In this document: piece after piece, positions 23,701-35,677 of the stretch
How the letters are laid out: the number at the start of each line of letters is the position of its first letter
How positions within the stretch are numbered: the first letter of the stretch is position 1
Assembly: GCA_012064385.1 (NCBI GenBank)
Contig: QRDG01001722.1
Span: 493,789 to 557,788 of the forward strand
Source: Puccinellia tenuiflora
Taxonomy: Eukaryota; Streptophyta; Magnoliopsida; Poales; Poaceae
Length of the DNA: 64,000 bases
Direction: 5' to 3'
Program-made: the position numbers and the translations under genes
Notes under the pieces: model-generated
Told to the model about the DNA's origin: nothing
Databases searched by the model: none
The model's input: only the letters and a program-made list of their open reading frames with translations

Positions 23701-24442
23701 GTAAGACCGTTCGGAAAATTATACAGGCAACACAAACAATCTGTGACATGAGTCTGAAACATACAAGCGCTTTCAAAGAAAACTGCATGAATTGCAAGAT
23801 GCAGGCAGTGGATAAACATGTGAACATGCCATTTTTTCTAACAAAATCGATGTAAAAAGTTACATGACACAAGTTACCTTGTTGTTAGCCGCCTGGACTA
23901 GAGGGGCCTTAGATTCTCCACAGGGACGGATCTTGTCTCATCAACGTGTTTCATGAACAACACAACTGCATTGATTTGAGGCAACTCAACGAAATCGCTA
24001 GGCACTAGACATACCTCGGGTCGACTACGATATTAAAACCAAAGTTCAGTTCATACATATCGATCATGCATCACACACCAGAGGAGAGTAGCATCCGGGG
24101 GAGGACTACACATGCCGGATGGGGGTAGGCGATGACCGGTGGAGTCAGGACCAGATGGCCCTGAAACGGAGATGAGATCGGCAATTGGGGAAGCAGGGGA
24201 GGAGCGGACGGGCCAGTTGGCGGTGGAAGGTGGCACCGCATGAGGGCGATACTAAGAGAGATTGGGTCGGCATAAGAAACAATGGTTGCACGGGATGGGT
24301 TCAAGGAGATGTTTGCGGTTTGCGACCGTGGTTAATGATTACTACATGTGTATCATTGCTAAGGCCTCGCTTGGATCGCTGTTTATTTCCACCTCCGGAG
24401 AAAAAAACAAGGGATCTAGTGTAAAATATAGGGACGTTGATA
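23701..24442. other. Intergenic DNA between the Copia and hAT elements
   Basis: About 740 bp. One stretch looks exon-like on the minus strand (see 23877-24010). The remainder shows no coding or repeat signature that I can name. Confidence 0.5.
23877..24010 (-). other. Possible exon fragment of an unidentified gene
   Basis: On the minus strand a stretch reads DFVELPQINAVVLFMKHV and continues into LRP followed by a TAG. Its low-coordinate end has a good donor (AACAAGGTAACTT). It looks like a piece of plant coding sequence, perhaps a relic, but I cannot name the family and the in-frame stop argues against function. Confidence 0.25.
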
Positions 24443-27400
24443 CTAAAACTGAGAACGGTTTCAAACCTGAACCATACCTTAACCAGACCCATACATATAT
24501 TTCCGTCCGCCCAACTCTACCTAAACCCATTAAATATTATTTTCAGCCCAACCAAAACCAAACCCACTAGGCTTTCCACCCAAACCGATTTAAACCTAGT
24601 ACACACCCGTGGGTCTAGAACTAGTTGCCGGAGTGGATTTTGACTAAAATACGTACAGTACATCTCAATGATCCTGAACGGGGCCTAAGCAGCAATGCAA
24701 AACTCCCAAGTTTAAAACCTGACATGATTAAAACGTACAGTACATCCCAACAATCATAGAATCGGTAGCACCTCCATATACAGTACATCTCAACAATCCA
24801 TAGAGCTTCATAAGAAAATTTTAAACTGCCAAGTTTGGGATGTTGCTACCAAGTTTCGACAGCAATGATTGAGCAATGCTGCTACCGAATTCATACAAAT
24901 CATGGTGCAATGAATTGTCTTCATTGACAAGAGAGAGAAAAAAAAGGAAATTCTAAACAGTTCTTGACATGAAAAATGTTCTTTATCTCCTCAACTGCAT
25001 CAATTGTCTCTGTCAAATCCTCCAGCATACTGAAAAGAAAAATTGAATTTATCGAGCAATTGTCCATCCTATTGTCCTTGTCCTGCAATTGAAGTAACTA
25101 ATTAATTAAAAAATATCAACACTAATATACTACTGTATTACAAGTTTTACTTATTCCAATCTATTAGAACTAAAATGTAAAAAGGTTAACTCACCTTCAC
25201 CTTCCTTTGGTATGAACAACCAATCTTTAGCGCAAACAAGCGCTTGTAGCGTGTCGGGGTTCAAAGAGCTTCTAGTATCGCCAAGTATCCTCCCTCCACA
25301 ACTAAATGCTGATTCTGATGCCACTGTGCTCAAAGGCATTGCAAGGAAGTCTCGGGCCATCGATGCCAATATGGGGAACTTTTCAGCATGCCTCTTCCAC
25401 CAAGCCAAGACGTCAAAGTCATCACCATCCTCCTCACATGCTTCTTCCAAGTATGCGTCAAGCTTGGACTTATGTACACGTGACCTTCGACGAGATTTGT
25501 ACTGGGCAAACTCTTCTTCCAAATTTCTTTTGCCTGCAATAGGTGATCCAATAATGACATTGCCTTGACTAGAAGGTGTCGAGTGTGCAGTGCTTGACGA
25601 TGCAAATAGCTCATATTCTTTGACATATTTTCTCACCCATTCTATAGCAATCTCCACTTGTTTTGAAATCTGATCCTCGTTGGTAGACACCTTGCTATAG
25701 AAGAAATCCAAGTAGTCTTCTTACCTCCTTGGATCCAGGAATGTAGCAATGACAAGTGCAGAGTTAAACTCAATGTCCTTGCCTTTTCTACGAGGGTTAG
25801 GCTGTGCATTTTAATTTTCCTCCTTCTCCTCGGGATCCCAATATTTATCGAGCTTTGTCTGCATTGCTGCCGCCAATTCCTTCAAAACATTAGAGGTCTG
25901 CCAACCCGGATCTTTTAATGCATGGCGAATACAAAGCACGACCGGTAGAAACTTGTGTGCAGTTGGCTTCCTGTGAGCTGAAACAGTTAAGGTAAGCTCT
26001 TCAAAAGCTTTAAGAAACTCACAAATAGCTTCCGCTTTCTCCCATTCTTCCTCACTTGGAGAAGCTTCCATCTTTCGACTAGCATAACTAGTGAGGGCAG
26101 ATTTATATTTCAGTGCTTCTACAAGCATTTTCCATGTCGAGTTCCATCTGGTTGGTACATCAACAGAGATACCTTGCTTTAAAGGCAGACCCATCCCAGT
26201 TGCAATTGTATTGAAATCTTGAAGTCTTGATGTAGAAGAGTCTACATGCTTCAGCAGCTCACGTATTTTGTTAATAGCTCCATGGATGATTTTCATTCCA
26301 TCCTGAACCAAGATATTGAGAATATGCGCACAACATCGGACATGCAAATGTTGACCCTCAAGGAGCAGCTCATGTTTGTGATATTTTATCAACTCCTCAC
26401 AGGCAGAAGTATTATTGCTGGCATTGTCTAGTGTCAAAGTAAACAACTTGCCCCGTAATGCCCCATTCAGTTAGGCAACCCCAATTTCTTCTTCTATAGC
26501 ATAGCCTGTGTGGGGATACTTCACTTCAGCAAAGCTAATGATCTTCTTATTGTAGATGAATTCTGCATTGATGTAATGTGCAGTGATGGACATGTAACCC
26601 AAGTTCTGTATTGAGGTCCACATGTCCGATGTTAAGCAAATGCGAGAATCCAAATTTTGTAGCTCAACTTCGAGATCTTTCTTCATTCCCTTGTACATCT
26701 TCACTGCATCATCACGAATCGTGTGACGACCCTTGACTTGAAATGCTGGCTGCATTGTGTCAATCCATGGCTGAAGGTACGGATCTTCAAACTTTAGAAA
26801 GGGGATCTCGGCATGAATGCAAAACTTGACCAAGAGCTGACGGCAAACTTTAGGATCGAACACAAACAACCCTTCAGAGGACAGAAACCTCTTCCTGCAT
26901 GTATCCTCAATTGATCGGCAAGACTCTGCAATATTGGATCTCAAACTCGTAGTCCCAAACTTGGTCTGAAGTTGCACTCCACAATATTTGCACACAGCCT
27001 TGAGATCACCATCTACGACAACCAGATCTTGTTCATAATGCTCCCATACCTTGGACCTTCTAGCACGTGGTACTTGAGTTGAATCTTCTTCCATGGAATC
27101 AACACTCGCTGAACCCTCTGAGGTAGACAAGCCTAGATAGGTCCAGTTACGACAAGATTATACGACAAGAAAATAATACTACTACGGCCAATGCCAGATC
27201 AAATCATTTTCTAGCCTCCATCACAACCATTTTATCAGATGGTGCGGCTGAACACTGAACAAGACCTTTCGTAGAGTCAAACACTGAACAAGATGATGCA
27301 GCAGATAAGGGGAGCGAAGCTAATAATGCAGTAAAATCGGTGAACTCGATAACCTGACGAACCGAGGGGAAGCTCTTGCTATGTTCAGATGAGCTTGAAG

Positions 27401-27892
27401 GGGAGAGGCCACGGGGTCCTTGATTTGCTCGATCTTCTTCTCCCTCTCAAATGAACTTGAAGGGGGTGGCCACGGGATCCTCGTCTCCTCGACTCGGTCC
27501 TTGATGCGCCGGCGAATAGGCCGGTCGGAGCTTCGGAGGAGCGGGACGCGAGCGGCGGCGACCGCGGTACCAGAGATTGATAGTGGCGCGACCGGCGGCG
27601 ACCGCGATACCAGAGATCGCCGGGGGTGCGAGCGGCGGCGGCGACCGCGGCGACGACGGCTAGGGCTGTGGGGAAGAACTAGTCTCGTCAACCGGGTAGG
27701 AACCACGGGTTCAACTGTGTGGAACTGGACCTGTTCGAACCCATACCCAACCGTACCCAACTGGTATGTGCGGGAACCTGAACTAAACCAACCCGTTGGC
27801 AAGCTCGGCCCGTTTACCCCCAAACCATGCAAACCCAAAAGAGAAAACCACCCAGACACACCCGGTTTTCACATAACCATTCTCAGCTTTAG
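24443..27892 (-). mobile_element. hAT transposon with terminal inverted repeats and decayed transposase
   Basis: About 3450 bp. Left end CTAAAACTGAGAACGGTT and right end (inverse) CTAAAGCTGAGAATGGTT match at all but two positions. TTGATA flanks both ends (24437-24442 and 27893-27898). hAT elements normally give 8-bp duplications, so two bases may have diverged. Subterminal DNA is rich in AACCC/CCCAACC motifs on both sides, the kind of repeated sites bound by hAT transposases. The transposase gene lies on the minus strand at 25151-27130. Three copies of a short repeat (ACAGTACATC core, starting 24651, 24733 and about 24779) lie in the 3' subterminal region. Confidence 0.75.
25151..27130 (-). 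pseudogene. hAT transposase (BED finger, RICESLEEPER-like) with three nonsense codons
   Basis: One continuous frame of about 660 codons is interrupted only by three TAA codons (around 26471-26473, 25811-25813 and 25724-25726). In order: an N-terminal acidic stretch, a BED-type zinc finger (KVWEHYEQDL, CKYCGVQLQTK) at about residues 28-75, the hAT core with RHTIRDDAVKMYKGMKK and CLTSDMWTSIQNLGYM, then TLDNASNNTSACEELI with HVRCCAHILNILVQDG, and the C-terminal dimerisation region (FPILASMARDFLAMPLSTVA, SESAFSCGGRIL). This is the architecture of plant hAT transposases, some of which were domesticated as RICESLEEPER/DAYSLEEPER genes. There are no frameshifts, only nonsense codons. Flanking inverted repeats show it is a transposon and not a domesticated gene. 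Confidence 0.85.
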
Positions 27893-28277
27893 TTGATAGG
27901 TGCGTAGATTTTCGGGCCGTTTAAGGGCCAAAAGAGACGATCCAAGCGCCACCTAATGGTACATCATCGGCGAATCGTGAGAAGTTAGATGCAGGTAATC
28001 ATAATTCGGTAAGGCTGATGTTAATTGGGTCAGCCCTCCTCTTTTTTTTTAGATAAAAGGCTTATAGCCCTGCTTTAAATTAATAAAACAGAAGTTCAAC
28101 TTCAAGGTTTAACGACAACCACCCACACGGTGCTGTGGCATACACTGCTAAGCTTAGAAACATGACAAGGGCCACAGCACGACACACGCCGGGGCCGGCC
28201 ACCCCCAAACAGACCGGAAGGGAAGCAACACCATGGAAAGCCAAGCCACCAGGGGCAACACTAGGACGCGAAAGGCA

Positions 28278-31200
28278 CTAAGAAGTAGCAGACGGCGCTA
28301 TGGAGATGTAGATAGCTTTGAGGTCGCTGGCCCAAGAATGCAGCGCCGCCCTATCGCCCTCCTTTGAGAGAGCCGCCCACATCTGGAGAAACAAAGCAAA
28401 TTTGAAAATAAAGTCAGCCGGATGTCTCAACACTTTTGCTTCCATAGCCAGTTTATTGCGAGTAACCCAGAGAGTCCAAAACAAGATAGACATCAGGATC
28501 CAACATAATCTACGATGCGAGCCTAGGAGGGGATGCAAAAGAGCAAAAGCTTGGGGGAAGGTCGCCGGGGACCAACTGCACCCTAGCAGTTTCCTCACAA
28601 CACTCCAGCCAAGCTTCGCCATGATACAAGAGAAGAAAACATGGTTGGCGTCTTCCAGCCCACCGCAAAGCGCACAGCAACCGGAGGAGGGACCATGGCG
28701 GTCGACAAGGTTGACCCCGGTGGGTAAACGATCTAACGCAAGCTGCCAAGAAAAAATCTTTATTTGGGCAGTCTAGCTGCCCACAAATCGTCTGCAAAGG
28801 CCACTGTCGCCCCTTGCGAGAGTCGCCTGTACATCGACGCTACGGAGTAAATCCCTGACTGCTCTAAGGACCACCTAATCTCGTCGTGTCCTTCAATAAG
28901 GACAACCGAGTCCGAAAGGGCCACTAAGCCGTGCCATTGGGCCAAGCCCTCTTGGTCCAAGACACGACGGAAGGAGATACCCTCACTATTCGGAGCAAAA
29001 ACTTCCGCCACATGAATCTGGGGGTCACTACAAACGGCAAAGAGCCGCGAAAAGGACTTGCAAAGGGGCTCGTCCCCTATCCACCAATCTAACCAAAAGG
29101 CAGTCCTCTGCCCATTTCTCACTTCATATCTCGCGCCCAGCTTGAAGAAGTGTTTGACCTTGTGGATACTCTGCCAGAACTGCGACCCCCCGTGGGTCGT
29201 AGCAGCAAAGATATCGGGCGCTTCAGGGTATTTAGCGGACACAAGCTTGTGCCAAATAGAACCCGGGTTGTGGAACAATTTCCATACCCACTTGAGCAAG
29301 AGAGCTATGTTCATATTCTTGGTGTTGGTTAGCCCCAGCCCTCCGCAATCCTTAGGTCGACAAACTGCCGGCCAGTTAATCCAGTGATACTTCCTGATAG
29401 GGCCAGATCCTTCCCAAAAGAATCTGGCCCTGATCGAGTCAAATTTGGCATGGACTCCATCCTGCAAAAGGAACAACCCCATGGCAAAGGTCGGGAGGGC
29501 GTCAAGAAACGCATTGGAAAGAATAAGTCTCCCACCAGAGGAGAGCAATCTGCCTGTCCACACCTCTACTCTGTCAGCCAGCTTAGCCACTAGGTAATTC
29601 CATTGTTCGATAGTCAGCTTCCGGTCTGAGATTGGTAAACCCAGGTAAAGGAACGGGAACTCGCCCAACTTGCAATTGAACATGTTGGCTATATGTTGCT
29701 GTTCCTGGAGAGGCTCCTCCAAGACAAACACCTCGCTCTTGTGGAAGTTTATTTTCAGGCCCGACATATCCTCGAAGCAGAGCAAGAGGAATTTCAGGTT
29801 TGCGATGGCTAGCTCCTCGTTCTGGATCAGAATGATGGTGTCATCTGCGTATTGGAGATGGGTCAGACCCCTGGAATCAAATGGGGGACCACCCCTTTGA
29901 TGTGACCCGCTGAGGCAACAGCAGATAACATCGCCGAGAGGGCTTCCACAATGAAATTGAAGAGCAGCGGAGAGAGTGGGTCCCCTTGACGCACCCCCCG
30001 TTTATTGCGGAAGTAAGGGCCCACCACCCCATTGATGGAAATTGCAGTCTGACCACCCGAGGTCAGCTGCTGAATCTTATGTATATAACCTGCATCGAAA
30101 CCCTTTCGACGCAGCACTTCTATCAAAAAGGACCAGTTGACCCTGTCGTAAGCCTTCTCAAAGTCTAATTTCAGGAGGATACCACCTAACTTTTTGGACT
30201 TAAGCTCATGAACGGTTTCTAGCAGCGCCAATGCCCCATCCAGAATGTTTCTCCCCTTTAAGAACGCAGTCTGGGTGGGGCTGATGATCCTATTGGCAAT
30301 CGGATCAAGACGAGATGCAAACGCTTTGGCAATGATCTTGATAATTACGTTTATAAGGGCTATCGGCCTGAATTGGGTAATCCGATCCGCCCTCGGAGAT
30401 TTAGGAATCAGCGACAGGACACCAAAGTTTAGTCTAGAGACATCAATTCTCCCCAGAATAAAATCGTTAAGAATATGCAGCACCCCATGTCTGCATTGCG
30501 GCCAGAAGGTCTTGAAAAAGGAGACCGGAAACCCATCCGGTCCCGGCGCAGTGTTCGCCTTCATGTCCATAACTAAAAGCTCTAACTCCTTCTCCGAGAA
30601 GGTGAGAAGGATGGAGTTATTCTCCTGATCAGAAACCCGGGCGTCCTCTGTCCAGGTATCCGTGGCCAAACAGAGGTGACGCGGAGCATCCGAACCAAGC
30701 AAATCCCTATAAAAGTCATAAACATGTTCCTGAATCAGCCTGGGGTCCCTAATCGTGCCGCTGCCTGATTGAAGAGAAGAGATGACGCATTTGCGATGAC
30801 GGCCGTTAGCGACAGCGTGGAAGTATGCTGTGTTCGCATCCCCCTGGAGCGTCCAGCGTACCCGCCCCCGCTGCCACCAGTACTCCTCTTCCATGCGATG
30901 AATTTGCAGCAGCTGCTCTTCCAGATGATACCGGAAAGCCCATTCCTCCTCGTCAATCCCTACCGAATCAGCTTTCAGGTCCAGGTTCGAGATCTGGTTG
31001 ACTAAGGTGATTTTCCGGATCCTAGCGTCTCTGCCCATGTTTCTACTCCAGCCCCTCAGGTATTGTCTAAGGCCGCCACTCATGTGATTCCACCAGTCAA
31101 CGATGTCACGCCCCCCAGCGCACGAAGCCAATCTGGACCAGTTTGCGAGGACCAGGTCCATAAAACCCTCCAGCTCAAGACAACCAACCTCAAAAAAGAA

Positions 31201-31926
31201 ACGGTTACTTCGAACTGGGATGCCCTCACCCGAGTTGAAAATCAACGGAGTATGATCGGAACCGATGCTAGGTTCGGCAAACAGGGATGAAAGAGGGAAA
31301 AGCGCATCCAGTTCGGGTGAGGTGAACACCCTGTCCAGAGCGCACCGAACTGGGTTGAGTTGCCTATTTGACCATGTGAATCTAGCACCGGTGCGAGGAA
31401 CCTCTGACAGTGCCCAATTCGCTATATGATCGTTGAACATGTTAATCCGCGGCCAATTGAGACGATCGTTGTTCTTATCCTGTGCCCCACGCAGCAGGTT
31501 GAAGTCTCCTCCCAGGAGAATCGGGAATCTGCAACTCGCTATCTTTGCCGAGAGTTCCATCAGGAAAGCTTCCGATGAGGCATGGTTAGCAGGGCCATAA
31601 ACCCCAATAAAGGTCAAAGGTTTGTTGAGTCGTCTATGGAGAAAATTGACACTAAGAAAGAACTGACCCCTGTCAGTGCTTTCCACCTCGCAGACACTGT
31701 CCCGAAGACCCACCAGGATGCCGCCCGAGTGACCAGAGGCGGGCAGCCAAGACCAGAAGAATCTCTCGCCCACTTCCAGACTTTGAAGCTCCGCATCCGT
31801 GAATTCTTGCTTGATGGTTTCCTGCAGACAGACAATGTCTATCTGGTGCGTGCGGAGCAGGTTTTTGATCAGGGTTCGGCGCCCCACACGACCGAAGCCC
31901 CGAATGTTGAAGAAGAGCGACCTCAT
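28278..31926 (-). pseudogene. LINE ORF2 (endonuclease, reverse transcriptase, zf-RVT), two frameshifts
   Basis: The first part (31926-29863, 687 residues) has an apurinic-type endonuclease (MRSLFFNIRGFG, CLQETI, GGDFNLLRG, SDHTPLIF). Reverse-transcriptase blocks follow (FRPIALINVIIKIIAKAF, TAFLKGRNILDG, LKLDFEKAYDRVNW, GVRQGDPLSPLLFNF). One base is missing in a G run near 29866, just before the catalytic YADDTIIL, which continues in another frame to 28760 (GLKINFHKSEV, FLYLGLPIS). A second one-base loss near 28764 moves the zinc-binding zf-RVT part (CCALCGGLE, with FWTLWVTRNKLAME) to a third frame ending at 28278. The catalytic DD is kept. Both breaks are single-base losses in short homopolymers. 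Confidence 0.88.
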
Positions 31927-33851
31927 CAGATAACCATTCCGTTAGCCCGTGCTTGGCGGGTAAAAGGTCGCCGCCCCTGCGGAGCGACCGATTTTGACCT
32001 CCTCTTGGTAGATGCCTTGGGCGGAGATGGGGATCTTGGTTTAGTGACCGAAGAGCGCTCGACCCCCGTCGATACCTCCGGCACCGTCTGCTGCCCCCCC
32101 TCGGGACAGGAGGTGGTGCCCTGCTTTCCTGATTCTGCGAGCTCCTTAGTGGCCTCCGCCTTCTTGGCTTCGGCCAATTCTCTTGCTACCCTGTCCCTAG
32201 TGCTAGCTAACGCCGCCTGCGCCAGCTCGTTGGCTCTGATGATCGATAGGACTTCACTCGCCTCCCCTGCCACGGACGGGAACACTACACAACTATCCGA
32301 TGCTACCGAAAGGAGGTGGGCATCGGGAAGATCTTGCAGAATAGAAAAGATGGGATCAGGGGGGTTACCTTTCTGCAGCTTCTTGGCGTGCGGAGTCGCC
32401 TTGGTTGTAGAAGCAAACTTTTCTGCCGTGACACGCGCCGCACGAACCGACACCGGCTCCTCGCTGTCCCCCGCACGCCTAGCGCTCTTCCGGACGATCT
32501 CCACCGGCGCAGCCTTTGACCTGAGACCCCTGGCCACCGGGGCGCCCAGGCCCGGGATCGCAGGTGCCGTCAGGAAGTCCCCCAACGCCAGCGCCCCAGA
32601 GGGAGCAGGATGCTCCGGGCCACTGGAAGGGGGAGCCAACGGCTCACTCCGCGCCGGCACAGCCCCCTTGGCTGGCCGGTCATGATTCTTCTTGCTACGC
32701 CACTCCCTGGCTCGGGCCGAGTCACCCTCATCATGGGAAGAGGAAACCGTGATCACCACCGAAGGAGAACCGGGCTCGGTCTCACGAGGTGAGAGCAGGC
32801 CAGAGTCGCTGAAGATCGACCCACCCGGCGCCTCCGAGGTCACCACTGACTGCGCGGGGGCTTTGGCAGCTAGCACGATGGCACCCAGAGTCTTGAACAC
32901 GTTGCCCTCCGGCGTCAGGTTGGAGCCATACTGGGAAAACATCGATTTAGGAAGCTCCAGGGTGTCCCTTGCATCGGCCTCACACGGCGCGGGGGGCAGG
33001 GGCGAGAGCTCCAGCTGGTGGAGAACCGAATCCTTCGGTGCCCCCTGCTCATGAGATTTGCCCTCACCCGAAGTGCCCCCTCCCCCCTTGCCAACCGAGC
33101 CACTTCTAGATTTCCTCCTTCTTTTCCTGCCATAGTCATCATCTTCTCCCTCCGAGCTGTCCTCTGCCGCAGCGTCGTCTTCATCCTTGTCTTCTTTGCT
33201 TCGCGGGGGCAGCGGAGGGGGAGGGGGAAGCGGGCCCAGATCGCTCTCCTCGCCCTCACGCTCCACTGTCACCAAATAGCCCTGAAGGTTGATGAAAACT
33301 GTAAACGACGGCTTCACCTGGACCGGCTTGCGGCAGCCAAAGCACATACGGATGGGGGCCGACGGATTTCCCAGAGACGCGACGTCCACTTCCAGAGGCG
33401 AACCCAGCTCTAGCGTGCAGCTCATGAGGGCAGCTTCCTCCCGAAGGGGGTCGGGCACCCCACTCAGCTTGAGCCACACCCGTTCCAACGATTCAGCAGC
33501 CAGAGGGTCCCCCGACACCTCCGAGACGACAGCACGGTATGCAGTGATCGGAAGCACGAGGCCCCCGCCCCGGCTAGCCATCCTGAGCAGCTCCCTCGAC
33601 GGAAAGACGACCATGAAGTCCGTAGTACTCAGCTTGCGCACCTGCCAGTCCCAGTTGACATCCACAAGCTCCCTAAGCTCCTCCATCAGTTCTTCCGCTG
33701 AGAAGTTACCTTTCTCCACAAAGATCTTAGCTGTGTTGGCCGTGGGTTTCTTCATAAGGTCCTCCGGGATCGAGACGTGGAAGAAACCTCTCCCTTCCAC
33801 GCCATAACCCACCCAGATCGGACGCAACTTCTTTTTCTCCGCGGTGCACAT
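31926..33851 (-). CDS. LINE ORF1 protein (DUF4283-like, CCHC-type region), intact
   Basis: 641 residues. The N-terminal half resembles the DUF4283-type domain found in plant LINE ORF1 proteins (RVWLKLSGVPDPLREEAALM), followed by a short cysteine motif (MCFGCRKPVQVKPSF). After about residue 215 the chain is proline-rich, then acidic and basic (EDKDEDD, RKRRRKSRS), and largely disordered. ORF1 proteins bind element RNA and assist reverse transcription at the target. The stop codon TGA shares its last base with the ATG of ORF2 (TGATG), which suggests coupled translation. No break is visible. The opposite strand also shows a 367-codon open frame here, which I take to be a by-product of GC-rich composition. 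Confidence 0.8.
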   Translation of the reverse strand: MCTAEKKKLRPIWVGYGVEGRGFFHVSIPEDLMKKPTANTAKIFVEKGNFSAEELMEELRELVDVNWDWQVRKLSTTDFMVVFPSRELLRMASRGGGLVLPITAYRAVVSEVSGDPLAAESLERVWLKLSGVPDPLREEAALMSCTLELGSPLEVDVASLGNPSAPIRMCFGCRKPVQVKPSFTVFINLQGYLVTVEREGEESDLGPLPPPPPLPPRSKEDKDEDDAAAEDSSEGEDDDYGRKRRRKSRSGSVGKGGGGTSGEGKSHEQGAPKDSVLHQLELSPLPPAPCEADARDTLELPKSMFSQYGSNLTPEGNVFKTLGAIVLAAKAPAQSVVTSEAPGGSIFSDSGLLSPRETEPGSPSVVITVSSSHDEGDSARAREWRSKKNHDRPAKGAVPARSEPLAPPSSGPEHPAPSGALALGDFLTAPAIPGLGAPVARGLRSKAAPVEIVRKSARRAGDSEEPVSVRAARVTAEKFASTTKATPHAKKLQKGNPPDPIFSILQDLPDAHLLSVASDSCVVFPSVAGEASEVLSIIRANELAQAALASTRDRVARELAEAKKAEATKELAESGKQGTTSCPEGGQQTVPEVSTGVERSSVTKPRSPSPPKASTKRRSKSVAPQGRRPFTRQARANGMVI

Positions 33852-33870
33852 CGATTCCTCGCCGTTCTTT

Positions 33871-35677
33871 TTTTATATTAAGTGTTGACTCAACTGATAA
33901 TTTCTAAATCTAATAATCCACCGCCATGCATGGATGAAAGAATGATTCATTGCAACGTTCACATCACGCATGCATACATGCATGCAGCCCACCGCCTGAT
34001 TTGACAACAAATATTGTACATGCATAGACAACGCAGATGGGAGATGGATTACAAATGTTGTCCATGCATGTATACACATTGTTTTGTCTGTACGGCGCAT
34101 CGATGAGATCAAAGGAAAATGAAAAGGCAAAAAAAGTACTAGTAGTAAGAGCTTTGCCTAACGAACATCGTACGGCATACTACCAATTTTCCTGGTCATT
34201 TCCCTTTCGGCGACTACAGCACACACGCACCGCCTTTCTTTCCATCTTGTTTTATCACATCACCCAGAGAGTAAAGTAGTCACCGACCGGCCGGACAGCC
34301 GTGCACTGTCGCACATCTTTTTGCCATTTGCTGGGGCCTATCTATGCTAGCTTGACGTGTTTTTAGACGCCTTTGTTCAGAACTTTTTTTCCTTCATTTT
34401 TGCATGTTTGGTGCAACCAAACAAAAAGAACGACGTGTCTATATTGTCCTGCATCTCATCCGTAGGTAAATTTGCACAGGTATCATAGCCGCAAGATGTT
34501 GACTAATTACTCTCTTTTCCGAAACGAGACAAAATATTTGTAAGTTGGAAATCACACAAAACTCACCACGCTCCCGTGGCCGCGGCCCCACACGAAGCAA
34601 CCGTCAAATCACTCTAACGACTGAACCCGACACGCAAACACTTCAACACAACACGACAGATGCGAAGATCCGGAGCCGCCGTTTTGTCATCCATGTCGGC
34701 CCCAAGGCCCCCAACGAGTCGACGGTCAACCCGCCCAAGAGACCAAAGCTCACATTCAAACACCTCAACGAAGCACCGCTGTGGCGAAAGCCCAGGCCCC
34801 CTAACCGACACCCACGCCGGCCCAGGGCAGCAAACTGCCAAGCCAATCACGAGAAAAGGACAAACGTCAACCAAACGAGAAGATCAGACACCAACCTCTT
34901 GAATGTTAATTTCCTGCATTGGTGGTTTCGGCACAGCTTGTTCACTTAAGATTTTTCTTCCGACAAGATATGACAGAAATGGCGAAGTAGGTGTGAAATT
35001 CCAGGCTAGGGTTAGCAAGGAATCGTTTGGGCTCAAAGTCTCAAACGGAATTGTTTTCTTCCAAAATCATAGTCGACATTTGAACTGTTTGATTCGACGG
35101 CTGTTTCTTTCCAAGCCATCTTATTTTTATGCCAATCGTCGCGTCAATCCATTTTTTTTAATTTGAATTGTGGCTTCCTCGATTCAGCCTCACGCCATAG
35201 CCATATCGTCCCCTCCTCAACCATGCCTCTATCAACATTGTGAGCTTCCTTAATCTAAGCTCACCTCTCAACGGGCCAATTGCTCATCTCACCTAAAGTC
35301 CTAGCTAACTTTTGATAAGTGTATACTTTACTTTCATTATCATTGAGATGTAAAACCTTCGTGTTTTTTTTTAAGGAAAACATTCGTGGCCATATATGTT
35401 CCCTAGCTTTGTCTGCCTCGCACAAAAAAAATAAGGTAGAACTACATACTCTTTATGTAACATGAATCCGCGATAATAGTGTCTAACCACGAACCACATC
35501 TGTCCGGAGGTAGGGGTGAGAAATTCGATTTTTATTTGGCAGATATTTTAGACAATCTCATATGATGATGAAATGAACTAACCAAAATCCACCCAAGCTG
35601 GTTATGTTGTTGAATGCAAGGGTTGAAAAAGTACATTTCCTTGCACTTACTTTAGAAACAGGAGAAGGTAATCATAC
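33871..35677. other. Intergenic DNA between the LINE and the duplicated block
   Basis: About 1.8 kb, mostly AT-rich. The GC-richer part 34540-34920 has open frames in several frames but no recognisable domain. No transposon ends were recognised. Confidence 0.55.

Larger units (their letters stand above)
28042..33870 (-). mobile_element. LINE retrotransposon, nearly full length, minus strand
   Basis: About 5.8 kb with ORF1 (33851-31926) and ORF2 (31926-28278). A 3' UTR follows, ending in a short poly(A) seen as TTTTTTTT near 28043-28050 on the plus strand. ORF2 has endonuclease, reverse transcriptase and a C-terminal zinc-binding domain, in the order of plant L1-type LINEs. The 5' end lies about 20 bases before ORF1, so the 5' UTR is probably truncated. 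I could not find a convincing target-site duplication. Two single-base frameshifts in ORF2 make this copy inactive although otherwise well preserved. Confidence 0.9.

Noticed and set aside
9243..23705. A simple single-copy Copia insertion with normal target duplication
   Set aside because: The flanks AATGT and GTAAG do not match, and an N with a duplicated segment interrupts gag.
31582..32685. Plus-strand open frame of 367 codons
   Set aside because: It lies opposite LINE ORF1/ORF2, which have recognisable domains and the overlapping stop-start. It shows no domain of its own.
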